DNA of 46,437 nt from Chthoniobacterales bacterium. Its GTDB lineage: Bacteria > Verrucomicrobiota > Verrucomicrobiia > Chthoniobacterales > UBA10450. The notes beneath the pieces are model-generated. The model searched no databases. It was not told the origin of the DNA and saw only the letters and a program-made list of their open reading frames with translations. Where the stretch lies: the NCBI GenBank assembly GCA_013815325.1, contig JACDGM010000021.1, positions 1 to 46,437 on the forward strand, read 5' to 3'. The number at the start of each line of letters is the position of its first letter. Position 1 is the first letter of the stretch. Of the stretch, positions 25,777 to 35,113 are shown one piece after another. The position numbers were made by a program, and so were the translations under genes.

Positions 25777-28700
25777 ATGAAAATGCAATTAACCCGCCAC
25801 CTTTTCGGAGTCACCCTAACAATGGCCGGTGTTCTTCTTGCCACTAGCAGCCTCTATGCGCTCAGGCGACCCCCATTTTTCTCCTGGATCCGCGACCAGA
25901 GCACGGTCAGCTCAACCGCCCCGGTGTTTGCTACACAGTACTTTCGGTTAAAGGATTTTGATGGGAATGGCGTTTCCTTCACCAGGAGCTCTACAAATGG
26001 CAGCGTGTTTAACGCGATGAACGTGAGGATCATGCCCTGCGATCCTATCTTGGATCCCAATTGTACTGGCGTGCAAGACCAAACCGGCTACAAGGTCTCT
26101 TTTACCGGTCCAGCCCTCAGCCAAGGCGCCACGACCATAACGCTTTCCGCGACGGGAAAGAACGGCGGCGCGACCGCCTATTCTTCGTTTACTTTGCGCT
26201 GGGCGTCCGCCGGCTTGTATCCACCGACGATCGAAGCGCTTCCCAACCAGACCATCCGACTCTCTTCTCCTTCAAACGGAACGGCTACCTATTCGACCAT
26301 GTTTGTCATCGGCGACTTGCAGAACGATGGAACGACCGAAGATGTTGATAGCATCGGGACTGGCGATTTCACCGTGACCTCCAACAACACGATTCTTCTC
26401 CCAAATAGTCCGAATAACATCTCCTTGGCTCGAATGCCAGCTCCGCTCGGCTACATTGATCAGGCGACACCCCGCCAGTACCTCCTCCAAGCCACGACGG
26501 CAGCGGGACAGCAAGGTGTTGCCACAGTCACGGTGGAATTTCACGATCCAGACCTGAATTCCACCAGCACATCGTTCGTTCTGCAGGCGATTGATTTCAA
26601 CAACACGCCACCTTCGATCAGCAACGCCAGTAACCAGAGACGTATCTCGCCCATCCGATCCCTACTCCTCCGCCGAGTGCTTCTCCTTTCACCTATACAG
26701 TCACGTCGGGCGGTGACAGCACCCTGGTGCAGGACCTCAGGATCGTGGGCGTCTCCTCTAACACAGCGCTCGTGCCAAACGATTTCGTAAAGAACCTGAT
26801 CGTCACTCAACCCGCCGCTGACGGCACCGGCACGGTCAAGATTGTGCCCATCACGCCACTACCCTCACCATCGCCAGGAATACCGCAAAGCTCCACGATC
26901 ACGCTGAATGTTACGGATGACAAATACTCGCGCCAAACCACCTTCCTCTATGTGGCTGCGGCAGCGCAAGGTGGCTTTGAAAGTCTTTACAGCCGGCCCA
27001 CGGGAGTCTACCTCTTGGATCCTGATCCCGCCACAGGTCATCGCCCAAACGATTCTTTTCTTACAGGAGAAATGCATCGTATCAGTTGGAATAACATTGA
27101 ACGGATGCAGGGAACATATCTCTGGGCCGATAACCTCGATAACATCTTTACCCAACTTCCAGGGAATCAGGACGTGTCGCTAAACCTGATCGGGGAGCCC
27201 TGCTATATCACCGATTCTACGATATACCCCACAACGGTCACTTGGTGCGACACAAATCCGCCGCCAGGAAGCACAACTTGTACAAGTTGCACGGGCGGAA
27301 ATCTGCGGGCAGTGCCTTGGGATCCAAACCTCATGACGCGCCGCGAGAGCTACATAAGTCAACTGGCTTCGCACTTGCAGAGCACAATCATAGGGAGCAC
27401 AAGTGAGTTAGCGAAAATCTCAATTATCAACACGAATCTTCCCGGCGGGGACAGCGGAATCCGAAATGCAGACGGAAAGGCATTTAGCGCGACCCAGGGT
27501 TTACCTAATCACACTATGATGAGCGGCTACAATCGCCCGGCGCTGCTTAGTGCGATTCAGCACGAATTGCGAACGGTGCAGGACGCGTTTCTGAAGGTCC
27601 CAGTCGGGCCTATCCAAGCCGCACCTCTGGTGCAAATCGGCTTCTTTTTGGCAACCGATGATAAGGGTCCAACCTCGGGCGGCGGGGACGGAACCTTTAA
27701 TGATGAATATGGCAGTGGCTCTACAAAGATGCGAGCAATCCGGGGCCTCTGAATAAGGATGCCAACAGTAATCCAACAGTGGCGCTGGCCGATGAATTCA
27801 ACGGAATCATCCGCCCGCGAGTCGCTTTCTTTCAGGAAGACATTGCGGCGGCTCGAGCGCCCGGCGCGAGCGCGGTAGCGAACTACGCTACTCCGAGCTC
27901 GACGCCGGCGGCTTACACTTTTACTCCAAACGCCACTCAGCTACCTACCTTTGCCTACTGGGCCAATCTCTTGGATCCCACAAACGCCGCCATCTATAAC
28001 AATGCCATTGTTTATCAGGCAAATACGCCGTGGTCGAGTCCGTTCAGCGACAATAACGGAGACAAGTTAAACAAGACTCTCAACGGGACGCCCAATGATG
28101 GGATGGAGGCAGCTTTTAACGCCTACCTGAACGAGTATTTGGAAATCTATCCGGGGGACATCGATGAAGCTCAACCTTTTCCAACAGGTTTTGCGACGCT
28201 GGATGCCGCGCTCTGGCAGCCGGAGCTCAAATCCTGGCATGATTATTACAAGGACCAGCGTGCTCTCTCCCCGCGCTCGACGGAAGCGCCCGCCGGTTTG
28301 AGCGTCACCTACCTGGATAACACCACGCGTTTCGCTGTGAGCTGGTATGCCATGTATGGCGCGAATGCGTACAGCCTTCAGAGGAAAACAATCGGCACCA
28401 CGCCAGCTCAAGATTGGACCAGTGTGAGCGGTTGCGATCCCGCGAGCACGTCGTGCACCGTCACTGTCCCTATGGGAACGACGCAATATGCTTTCCGTGT
28501 GCAAGGGCAAAACACCATTAGTGGCAATCAGTCCGGCTGGGCAAATGCGGCGATCTTTCTCTCAGAGTCTGGCAACGATGGGTATGTCATCAAGAGTGGC
28601 AGCAGTTTCTCAGCCGTACCAAGTGGTCCGCAGCCCGGGATTAAAGCTGGGGAAGGCACGGGAACTCCTCTACCGCATTGGCGAGGAATTCTCTCCTTCA

Positions 28701-29115
28701 ATACCGGAGCACTCTCCTCAGTCGCCACATCCATTGTAGGTGCCAGGCTGCGCCTCCACCAGTCCACCTCGGGGGTTAATTTTAGTCCGACAAACCCTTG
28801 CATGGTTGATGTTGATAAAGGCAGTTTCGGCGGCAGTGCCACCCTTGTCGGCACGGATTACAATGCCTCGGATTGTATACGACGACCGCTGCCTTCAACA
28901 TCATAAATACTCCGACAATCGTGAACGGCGGCTGGTTCGAAATGACCTTCCCGCAGTCTTCGGCCTCTTCATATGTCGGCATCGGCGCGAGCCCCAATGA
29001 TCACACTCAGCTTCGGATTTACTTCAACACGGGCATGACCAGCAATAAGAATGAGGGGTGGGATTCGGGGGAAAGCGCCACTAGTCCGCCGCAGTTGATC
29101 GTGCAATACCAATAA
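25777..29115 (+). pseudogene. Large secreted glycoside-hydrolase-like protein gene broken by three frameshifts
   Basis: Four consecutive frames make one protein of about 1,110 residues. Breaks lie near 26638, 27713 and 28869, each repaired by adding one base. In order: signal peptide (LFGVTLTMAGVLLATSS), two cadherin/Ig-like repeat domains (to about residue 390), a long region with LTGEMHRISWNNIERMQGTY and SLNLIGEPCYI that resembles a clan-A TIM-barrel glycosidase, a fibronectin type III-like domain (SVTYLDNTTRFAVSWYAMYG), and a C-terminal DNRLRE/CBM96-like beta domain (RGILSFNTGALSS, QLRIYFNTG, PPQLIVQYQ). It probably bound or cut polysaccharide outside the cell. Domain calls beyond signal peptide and fn3 are tentative. 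No CGTTAGGC motif occurs in its 3.3 kb. Confidence 0.75.
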
Positions 29116-29234
29116 GCTGGCCCGTCTTCCGACCGGGACCACAGTAATCTTGTTTCTTGCGGCCGCTAAGAACGGAGTCTTCGCGTTTGACTCGCGCGTT
29201 GCCTAAGCTCGTGCCTCTTTGCTCTGCGCGAAGC

Positions 29235-29445
29235 TTTCAAAGCCGGCGTGGCGACGGCGGCGGACAGATCAGCGGTATGACTTCGCTCTTGTTCCGGCGG
29301 TAGACCCGAAATCGGCCGCGTCGACCGTAATGACGCTGTGTTTCGGATAGAGCTCGCTCATGCGAACCAGGCAGAGGTCGGCCAGATCCGGCTGCCGATC
29401 CTGGTAGCTTTCGATGCCTTTCATCGCTCGGAAAATTCTTTTCGC
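29235..29445 (-). pseudogene. VapC-like PIN-domain toxin, truncated and frameshifted
   Basis: Reading the minus strand from about 29440 gives QPDLADLCLVRMSELYPKHS, then VITVDAADF, and after a one-base loss near 29309, RVYRRNKSEVIPLICPPP. This is the C-terminal half of a VapC-type PIN RNase: the DLAD and TVDAADF acidic residues belong to its metal site. The N-terminal half with the first catalytic aspartate is missing, so the toxin is dead. It directly follows an intact-looking ribbon-helix-helix antitoxin gene. Confidence 0.7.
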
Positions 29446-29639
29446 GTCGAGAGATCCTTCGGGCCACCGCCAACGATTCCAGCCAGTCGCATGAACGTCC
29501 TGGAAGTGTGGTCGCCACTCCGAACGTGCTCGAGATGTTGCCGCACGATTTGTCCTTTCGATAGACCCGCGCGAGCTGAGATCTCTTCCAGCCAGATGGC
29601 GAGTTCCTTCGGAACGCGAACTGTAATTGTGCGACGCAT
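29421..29639 (-). CDS. Ribbon-helix-helix antitoxin (CopG/RHH type)
   Basis: The 72-residue protein opens MRRTITVRVPKELAIWLEEI, the strand-helix of a ribbon-helix-helix DNA-binding dimer. SARAGLSKGQIVRQHLEHV is the second helix, and the tail (FMRLAGIVGGGPKDLSTRK) is typical of the toxin-wrapping segment of VapB-type antitoxins. It precedes the truncated PIN toxin remnant, as in vapBC operons. The antitoxin frame appears complete while its toxin is not, so it is an orphan antitoxin or a recent relic that could still repress its promoter. Confidence 0.7.
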   Translation of the reverse strand: MRRTITVRVPKELAIWLEEISARAGLSKGQIVRQHLEHVRSGDHTSRTFMRLAGIVGGGPKDLSTRKEFSER

Positions 29640-29710
29640 CTGACGAAAGCGTGAAACATCAGCACCGGGTGGTCAAACTGTGAATCAAAGACTCGTGATC
29701 GGACGTTTCG

Positions 29711-30484
29711 TTAGGGCGGTGTCGCGAAATGATTGGAAAATGGATTTGCTCTTAGCCGCTTCCGCACCTCGCGATCGCTCCAGGGATAGGTGCCGCGCTC
29801 GTGGAAAAGCGCGATCCCAATGACGCCGACGTTGCGCGTGTTGCGGTATTTTTCCTGGGCATACGATTCGCGCACCGGGCTGAAGCGAAAGGCCGCGACC
29901 GCCTCCGTGCTTTGCCGAAAACCTTCCACGATCAGGGTCCGGTGAGGATCGATGACATAGCCCCGCTTGCGAATGGAAGCAGGGCGGCCATCGAGCACAT
30001 CCAGGCCATCAACCGAGAGGACAATTTCGAGCCGCAAATCGCTGCGATTCCGCGCCCAAATCGAATAGCGCCGCCCTTCTTCGCCGACCACAAACCAACG
30101 GTCGCCCACGCTTAGACCGGGAAGAAATCGGCCGCTCTGGTCCTTGAGGCCCACCGAAACCAAACTCGACGCCGGGCCCGAAATGACCGGCCAGGTGCGC
30201 CGCAATTGTGAGGCTGCGGCCATTGCTTCGATTCCGGCGCGATCGTTGTAAAAAATCTCGGCCGTCGCCAGCGGCTCTGGCGGCGTAGCGCGTGCAAAGC
30301 GCGTTGTGCCCGAAGACGATTTCCGAGTTTCGCCCCATTTCGTGCCGAGACCGGGGCGATCCTCCGGCGCTTCGGCAAAAGCGGATCCCCCGGTCGCGGG
30401 CGCTCCTCTTTCGACCGACGGCGCCGCGCAGGAAGCGAGGATCGCTCCAAGGAGAAGCGAAAGGAGAAAATGACGCGAGTTCAT
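29711..30484 (-). CDS. Hypothetical lipoprotein
   Basis: The 257-residue protein (ATG 30484) starts with a lipoprotein signal peptide whose lipobox is LASC (MNSRHFLLSLLLGAILASC), so it should be lipidated and sit in the envelope. A low-complexity linker (about residues 20-75) is followed by a single globular domain with RRTWPVISGPASSLVSVGLK, VGEEGRRYSIWARNRSDLRL and GYVIDPHRTLIVEGFRQS. The C-terminal part contains GVIGIALFHERGTYPW. I do not recognise the family. It is divergent from serA, with about 80 bases between the starts. Confidence 0.7.
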   Translation of the reverse strand: MNSRHFLLSLLLGAILASCAAPSVERGAPATGGSAFAEAPEDRPGLGTKWGETRKSSSGTTRFARATPPEPLATAEIFYNDRAGIEAMAAASQLRRTWPVISGPASSLVSVGLKDQSGRFLPGLSVGDRWFVVGEEGRRYSIWARNRSDLRLEIVLSVDGLDVLDGRPASIRKRGYVIDPHRTLIVEGFRQSTEAVAAFRFSPVRESYAQEKYRNTRNVGVIGIALFHERGTYPWSDREVRKRLRANPFSNHFATPP

Positions 30485-30565
30485 GCCCGAAGGTAGCTCG
30501 GCTGCTAGGTTATAAATAACAGAAGGCAAGTGGAAGGGCTCGGCCTAAAGTTGCGCTCAGCATAG

Positions 30566-32149
30566 ATGAAAGTTCTGATCGCCGACCCAATCGCTCAGCG
30601 CGGAATCGACGAGCTCAAGGCAGGCGGTGCGCTCGACGTGATCGTTCGCACCAGCTTGAGCGAACTTGAGTTGCTAGAGCTAATTCCAGAATTCAGCGCA
30701 CTTGTCGTGCGCAGCCAGACGAAAGTGACGGCCGCGATCTTGCACGCGGCGACCCGTCTCAAAGTGGTCGGCCGCGCCGGTGTCGGCGTCGATAATGTCG
30801 ACGTTGAGACTGCCACACGACGCGGCGTGATCGTGATGAACACACCCGGCGGCAACACGATCTCGACGGCAGAGCACGCTTTTTCGCTTCTCGTTTCCGT
30901 CGCGCGAAAAATCCCACAGGCGCACTCGAATCTGCAAGCGGGCAAATGGGATCGCAAAGAATTCGAAGGGACCGAGCTTTACAGCAAAACGTTAGGCATC
31001 ATTGGCATGGGGCGGATCGGCTCCGAGTTGAGCCGGCGCGCCATCGCCTTTGGGATGCGCGTGCTCGCTTACGATCCATTTCTCTCCGCCGGTCGCGCCC
31101 GCGCCCTGCAGGTGGAGTTGATCGAGGAGATCGACGACCTCCTCCCGCTCTGCGATTTCCTCACCCTGCACACGCCGCTCACGCCCGAGACGCATCATTT
31201 CCTAAACGCCGCCCGCCTAACGAAAACGAAGCGCGGCGTGCGCCTCATCAACTGCGCGCGCGGCGGGTTGATCGACGAAGCGGCGCTAGTCCATTCGTTA
31301 GGCAACGGCCAGGTCGGGGGCGCCGCCCTCGATGTTTTCGAAACCGAGCCGCTCCCGGCCAACTCGCCACTGCGTGGAATTCCGAACCTCATCCTCACGC
31401 CCCACCTCGGCGCCTCAACCGCGGAGGCGCAGGAGAGCGTCGGCATTGAAATCGCGCAGGCGATTCGCGCGGCGCTGCTCGAAGGGACGATCCGCAACGC
31501 CGTTAACATGCCAAACCTCGACGCGAAAACGCTTGCGATCGTCGGACCCCATCTGCGCTTCGGCGAAAAGCTCGGGCTCTTTCTCTCGCAAGTCGCGCCG
31601 CGGCAGGTCGAGAATTTGCACATTAACTACAGCGGCAAAGTGAACGAGGTCGATACGACTGCGATCACGCGCTCGATCTTGAAAGGTTTCCTCCGCCTGG
31701 CGGGCGGCGAGGACGTCAACGAAGTCAACGCGCCTGCTTTCGCGGAATCGCACGGCATAAAGGTAACCGAATCGCGACTCAGCGCGCCGGGCGATTACAC
31801 CGATCTGCTGGAACTCTCCGCCGCGGCCGAAGGCAAATCCGTTTCCGTTGCAGGCGCATTTTTTGGGGCGACGCCGCGCATCGTCAGCATCAACAACCGG
31901 CCCGTGGAAGCGCGTCCGCAGGGTGTCGTGCTCGTGCTCGAAAACACGGATCGCCCTGGTATGGTCGGACGCATCGGGACGCTGCTCGGCGCGCACGGGG
32001 TGAATATCGCGACGATGTCGTTAAGCCGAAACCAGGCCGGTGGCCGCGCACTCACCGTGCTTAATCTCGACACCGCGCCGCCGCCCGAACTGCTCGCCGA
32101 GATCAGCGCGAGCGACGACATTCATACCGCGCAGGTGGTGGAGCTGTAA
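30566..32149 (+). CDS. serA: D-3-phosphoglycerate dehydrogenase
   Basis: The 527-residue enzyme oxidises 3-phosphoglycerate to 3-phosphohydroxypyruvate, the first step of serine synthesis. The long (type I) architecture is complete: split substrate-binding domain, NAD-binding Rossmann fold with TLGIIGMGRIGSELSRRAIA, the catalytic region INCARGGLIDEAAL and LTPHLGASTAEAQ (catalytic His), an intervening ASB domain (about 320-450), and a C-terminal ACT domain (VLENTDRPGMVGRIGTLLGA) that binds serine for feedback control. Length matches the 525-530 residues typical of this type. ATG 30566 gives the expected MKVLIADPIAQRGIDEL start. Three CGTTAGGC/GCCTAACG motifs lie inside. Confidence 0.95.
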   Translation: MKVLIADPIAQRGIDELKAGGALDVIVRTSLSELELLELIPEFSALVVRSQTKVTAAILHAATRLKVVGRAGVGVDNVDVETATRRGVIVMNTPGGNTISTAEHAFSLLVSVARKIPQAHSNLQAGKWDRKEFEGTELYSKTLGIIGMGRIGSELSRRAIAFGMRVLAYDPFLSAGRARALQVELIEEIDDLLPLCDFLTLHTPLTPETHHFLNAARLTKTKRGVRLINCARGGLIDEAALVHSLGNGQVGGAALDVFETEPLPANSPLRGIPNLILTPHLGASTAEAQESVGIEIAQAIRAALLEGTIRNAVNMPNLDAKTLAIVGPHLRFGEKLGLFLSQVAPRQVENLHINYSGKVNEVDTTAITRSILKGFLRLAGGEDVNEVNAPAFAESHGIKVTESRLSAPGDYTDLLELSAAAEGKSVSVAGAFFGATPRIVSINNRPVEARPQGVVLVLENTDRPGMVGRIGTLLGAHGVNIATMSLSRNQAGGRALTVLNLDTAPPPELLAEISASDDIHTAQVVEL

Positions 32150-32304
32150 GTCCATGGATGCGCGCAAGCGCGTCGCTCCGGAGGGACATGCTCCCGCCTC
32201 CGTCTTGGACGGGCTACGCCGTGGCGAGTCCGCATGTCCAATCTCATAGGACCGCGAGATAGAACCGTTGACCGCTCACCGCGCGATTCGCTAGCGTAAC
32301 AAAT

Positions 32305-32556
32305 ATGGGCACCACAATTATTGGCACTCTCATTATTGGCCTCGTCGTCGGCATCATTGCAAAACTGCTCATGCCCGGCCGCGACCCGGGCGGTTGCATT
32401 ATCACTATGCTGCTCGGAATTGCCGGCGCCTTTGTTGGCACCTGGATCGGACGCCTTTTTTGGGGACCGAACTACGCCGCCGGTTGGATTCTCTCCATCA
32501 TCGGCGCGATGCTGCTCCTGCTGATTTATCGGATGGTCGCCGGCAAGCGCGGCTGA
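32305..32556 (+). CDS. GlsB/YeaQ/YmgE-family stress membrane protein
   Basis: The 83-residue protein has three hydrophobic segments with glycine zippers (IIGTLIIGLVVGIIAKLLM, IITMLLGIAGAFVGTWIG, AGWILSIIGAMLLLLIYRMV). The PGRDPGG loop between the first two is the hallmark of the transglycosylase-associated/GlsB family, small inner-membrane proteins linked to general stress. It ends VAGKRG. A second, broken copy of its 3' end lies at about 34878-34940. A GCCTAACG motif follows three bases after the stop. Confidence 0.85.
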   Translation: MGTTIIGTLIIGLVVGIIAKLLMPGRDPGGCIITMLLGIAGAFVGTWIGRLFWGPNYAAGWILSIIGAMLLLLIYRMVAGKRG

Positions 32557-32640
32557 TCGCCTAACGAATTAGAAAAGACAAGCCTGCCGATACTTGCGCC
32601 CGACTTTCTCGTGAATTGATCTGGCTGCATGGTGCGAAAG

Positions 32641-32758
32641 CTATGGGAGCAAAGCTTCGACGACGTCGTGCGGCGTCCAGCCATTGCCACGCCAAAGTTT
32701 CGCGATGTTACCGTGGGCATCGATTAGCGCAGTCGCAAGGCCGTGAACATGAGGATAT
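32641..32758 (-). pseudogene. SCO1/SenC-family protein, C-terminal fragment
   Basis: The minus strand reads YPHVHGLATALIDAHGNIAK, then LWRGNGWTPHDVVEALLP and a stop. This matches the C-terminus of SCO-family thioredoxin-like copper chaperones for cytochrome oxidase (H-x-LxTAxID-xxG-x-L...W-x-P-E). Only about 40 residues survive. Upstream the sequence switches abruptly to a different gene on the opposite strand at about 32758, a rearrangement junction. Confidence 0.65.
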
Positions 32759-33244
32759 CTGAAGCTGCTCGTCGCGACCAACTGCATCGATAACGCGAAA
32801 AAGATTTGGTGGGACATTCGGCTCCATCCTTTTTTTGATCCGCTCGAATTCCGAATCTGCGATGCGCAATCGCGGGTGGACGACACAATGGCGTTGGCGG
32901 CCCTTATGCGGGCAATCGTGGTTAAGTTGCACAAACTCTTGTGGCAAAACACCACCTTCCGAATTTATGGCCGGCGGCTCCTCGATGAGAATCGCTGGCG
33001 CGCGGCGCGTTATGAAATCGATGGCCAACTGATCGATTTCGGCCGCGCCCGGGAAATTGATGAGCGCAGTTTGATTCACGAGATCCTCGAGTTCATCGCG
33101 CCAGAAGTAGATGAGCTGGGCAGCCGGCGCGAAATCGCCCACATCGAACGGATTCTGAATGAAGGCACGGGCGCCGATCGACAACTAACGGTGTGGAAAC
33201 GGACACAAGACACCAAGGCGGAAGTGGATCAGATCATGGCCTAG
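32758..33244 (+). pseudogene. Carboxylate-amine ligase YbdK (GCS2 family), C-terminal fragment
   Basis: The plus frame reads NAKKIWWDIRLHPFFDPLEF, then RICDAQSRVDDTMALAAL, NTTFRIYGRRLLDENRWRAA and ELGSRREIAHIERILNEGTG up to the stop. This is the last 155-160 residues of the YbdK-type glutamate-cysteine-ligase-like enzyme family. The N-terminal two-thirds, with most of the ATP-grasp-like site, is missing and no plausible start precedes it. The left end abuts the SCO fragment on the other strand. Confidence 0.75.
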
Positions 33245-33377
33245 ACCTATGAGGGATTAGAAGGAGTTAGTGCGCGGTCCTCGCCAGCGCCAGTCATATC
33301 TTAGTTCGCGCGAGTCGGCGCGGGGTAGTCCGGCGACGATCTCTCAATAGTGGCGTAAATCGAAACACTGCCAGGGT

Positions 33378-33837
33378 CGTTTGCGGAAGCAACTCTTGCA
33401 ACCGACTCCGGTTATCCCGCGGACGCTCGCGCGATCGAGTCGACGATGGTGCTGCTCGTGCCGAAATCGGAATTTGTCGAACTGCTGCGCCACCGCCCGG
33501 AGCTCGCGCTCCGGATGCTCGGATCGATAAGCCAGCATTTGCGTGTGCTCGTTGGATTGCTCGATGACCTCACGCTCAAGGACATGGAAACGCGTCTGCC
33601 CAATTGGTTGTTGAAACGCTGTCCGCGTCCGCTGCCGAGCGGGCCGGCGATTGTGCAGCTCGATCGGACGAACGCGTCCTGGCGGCGGAGATGGGCACGA
33701 GCAGCGAAACGCTTTCGCGCACGCTCGCGAAGTTTCGCGACCAAAAACTGCTTCGCGTCAAAGGAAAACACGATTACCCTAACGAAGCCGCGCGAACTGC
33801 AAAAGCGGCTGCAACAGAACTTAGGCGAACTGTAACC
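33378..33837 (+). pseudogene. Crp/Fnr-family regulator, truncated and frameshifted
   Basis: The first readable part, FAEATLATDSGYPADARAIE then LVPKSEFVELLRHRPELALR, is the end of the cyclic-nucleotide-type beta-barrel. HLRVLVGLLDDLTLKDMETR is the dimerisation helix. After a one-base loss near 33620-33640 the winged helix continues in another frame: VLAAEMGTSSETLSRTLAKF and DQKLLRVKGK. The first 70 or so residues and a start codon are missing. It lies just upstream of an FNR-like site and a globin fragment. Confidence 0.7.
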
Positions 33838-33912
33838 GCGCGCGCCTGCTGCAACGTCGCGGCTGATCAGTTGCTACTTAGCAAATCGATTTCGCGAGAA
33901 TCCGTAAAAGCC

Positions 33913-33926
33913 TTGACCTTGATCAA
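33913..33926. promoter_or_regulatory. FNR/DNR-like operator
   Basis: TTGAC-CTTG-ATCAA matches the FNR consensus TTGAT-N4-ATCAA at nine of ten positions. It is centred about 75 bases upstream of the ATG of the globin remnant (33994) and directly downstream of a broken Crp/Fnr gene. This is where a redox- or NO-responsive activator would bind. The palindrome extends to CCTTGACCTTGATCAAGG. Confidence 0.5.
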
Positions 33927-33993
33927 GGAGGGCAGCGGCCCGGCAATGTAAGAAGTAGGGCGAAAGGTAGGCCGCTGCTGACATCGCTCCTGC

Positions 33994-34130
33994 ATGACAA
34001 TGACAACGCTGCGCGACAATAAGACCTTCGAAGACATCAAAACGCTCTTCGATCGCTTTTATGACAAAGTGAATCGGGACGAACTACTCGGGCCCATTTT
34101 TAACAACGTGGCCAAGGTCGAGTGGGCTAC
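33994..34130 (+). pseudogene. Bacterial haemoglobin (truncated-globin family), N-terminal fragment
   Basis: From ATG 33994 the frame reads FEDIKTLFDRFYDKVNRDEL, then LGPIFNNVAKVEWATHLP. This is the start of a group II/III-type truncated haemoglobin, whose family normally continues with a MYDFW-like segment. Instead the sequence switches to an unrelated methyltransferase near 34130. The haem-ligating proximal histidine region is gone. Such globins detoxify nitric oxide or handle oxygen. Confidence 0.65.
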
Positions 34131-34857
34131 GCATCTGCCCACGCCCGCCTCGGCAAACGGGTGCTGCGCCCGGGAGGTTTGGAACTCACGCGGTGCATGC
34201 TGGAATCACTCTCCATTCGACCGCCGATGCCGTCGTGGAATTTGCACCAGGCTTTGGTGTGACTGCTCGCCTCGCTTTGGATGAGCGTCCGGGTTCTTAT
34301 ACCGGGATCGAAGACAATGAAGCCGCCGCGGCTCAAGTCCGATGTTTATTGGCGAGTCCCAATCAACGATGTCTGGTGGGCAACGCCGCCGAAACGCCGC
34401 TGCCGGAAGACTCAGCCACGGTCGTGTACGGAGAAGCCATGCTCACGATGCAAGGACCGGAGCAAAAACGCGGGATTGTTCGGGAGGCTGCAAGGCTGTT
34501 GAACCCTGACGGCCGTTAGCGCGTCCACGAGCTATGCCTCACCCCGGACGATTTCGATGACAGCATCAGGCACGAAATCCAACGCGCTCTTACACAATCG
34601 ATCCACGTGGGGGCCAGACCGCTGACCGCAAAGGAGTGGCGCACTCTTCTGGAAACGGAAGGCTTCGAGGTCCAGACATAGGCGCTTCGCTCAATGCGAT
34701 TGTTGGCAGCTGACCGGCTCATTCAGGACGAAGGCTGGTGGGGCGCCCTGCGATTTGACTGGAATCTTTGTCGTGACCGGGCAGCGCGTCTTCGCGATGC
34801 GCCGGATCTTTGTGAAACATCGCTCCCATCTGGCAGCCGTCATGTTCGTCGGCGCTA
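34130..34857 (+). pseudogene. SAM-dependent methyltransferase, broken
   Basis: The pieces read RLGKRVLRPGGLELTRCMLE (from about 34146), then after a one-base loss near 34220-34240 VVEFAPGFGVTARLALDERP (SAM-binding motif I), ETPLPEDSATVVYGEAMLTM and IVREAARLLNPDGR. A TAG at 34517 interrupts. The same frame continues RVHELCLTPDDFDDSIRHEI, meets another TAG near 34679, and goes on to DEGWWGALRFDWNLCRDRAA. This is a class I methyltransferase of the small-molecule or arsenite type with one frameshift and two nonsense codons. The 5' end is fused to the globin fragment. Confidence 0.75.
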
Positions 34858-34877
34858 AACGCGAAGAGCACGCGAAG

Positions 34878-34940
34878 TAAGATTTTCGGCGCGGCGCTGC
34901 TCCTGTTGACCTATCAGATCATCACCGGCAAGCGCAGATG
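34878..34940 (+). pseudogene. Second copy of the glsB 3' end
   Basis: The bases encode KIFGAALLLLTYQIITGKR and a stop, clearly related to IIGAMLLLLIYRMVAGKRG at the end of the intact glsB gene at 32.5 kb; even the bases after the stop (TGATCGC) are the same. Only about 20 codons remain. Together the two copies bracket the block of gene fragments between 32.56 and 34.88 kb in the same orientation. Confidence 0.7.
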
Positions 34941-35113
34941 ATCGCGACCTGTAGACGCCTCCCCCTGGAAGGGCGGGTTTGCGCTCGGCCGCGAGCGATG
35001 TTTTCCGCCGCGTCTCGCAGAGCGAAAGGTCGACAGCGACAGCGGACATGAAGGAGTCTCAGCCAAGCCGGCGGCGAAAACAAAGTGCCGTTCTGAGCGG
35101 GCCCCGTCCTTTA
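34941..35113. other. Intergenic region without recognisable gene
   Basis: A GC-rich gap between the glsB-tail remnant and the convergent KTSC gene. Nothing in it holds a coding frame I would defend. It contains several short GC-rich inverted matches such as GCGAGCG, with no clear terminator. Confidence 0.4.

Noticed and set aside
25777..29115. Programmed ribosomal frameshifting in the large secreted gene
   Set aside because: Three separate shifts in one gene, without heptamer slippery sites or obvious downstream structures that I could see; simple base loss explains them better.
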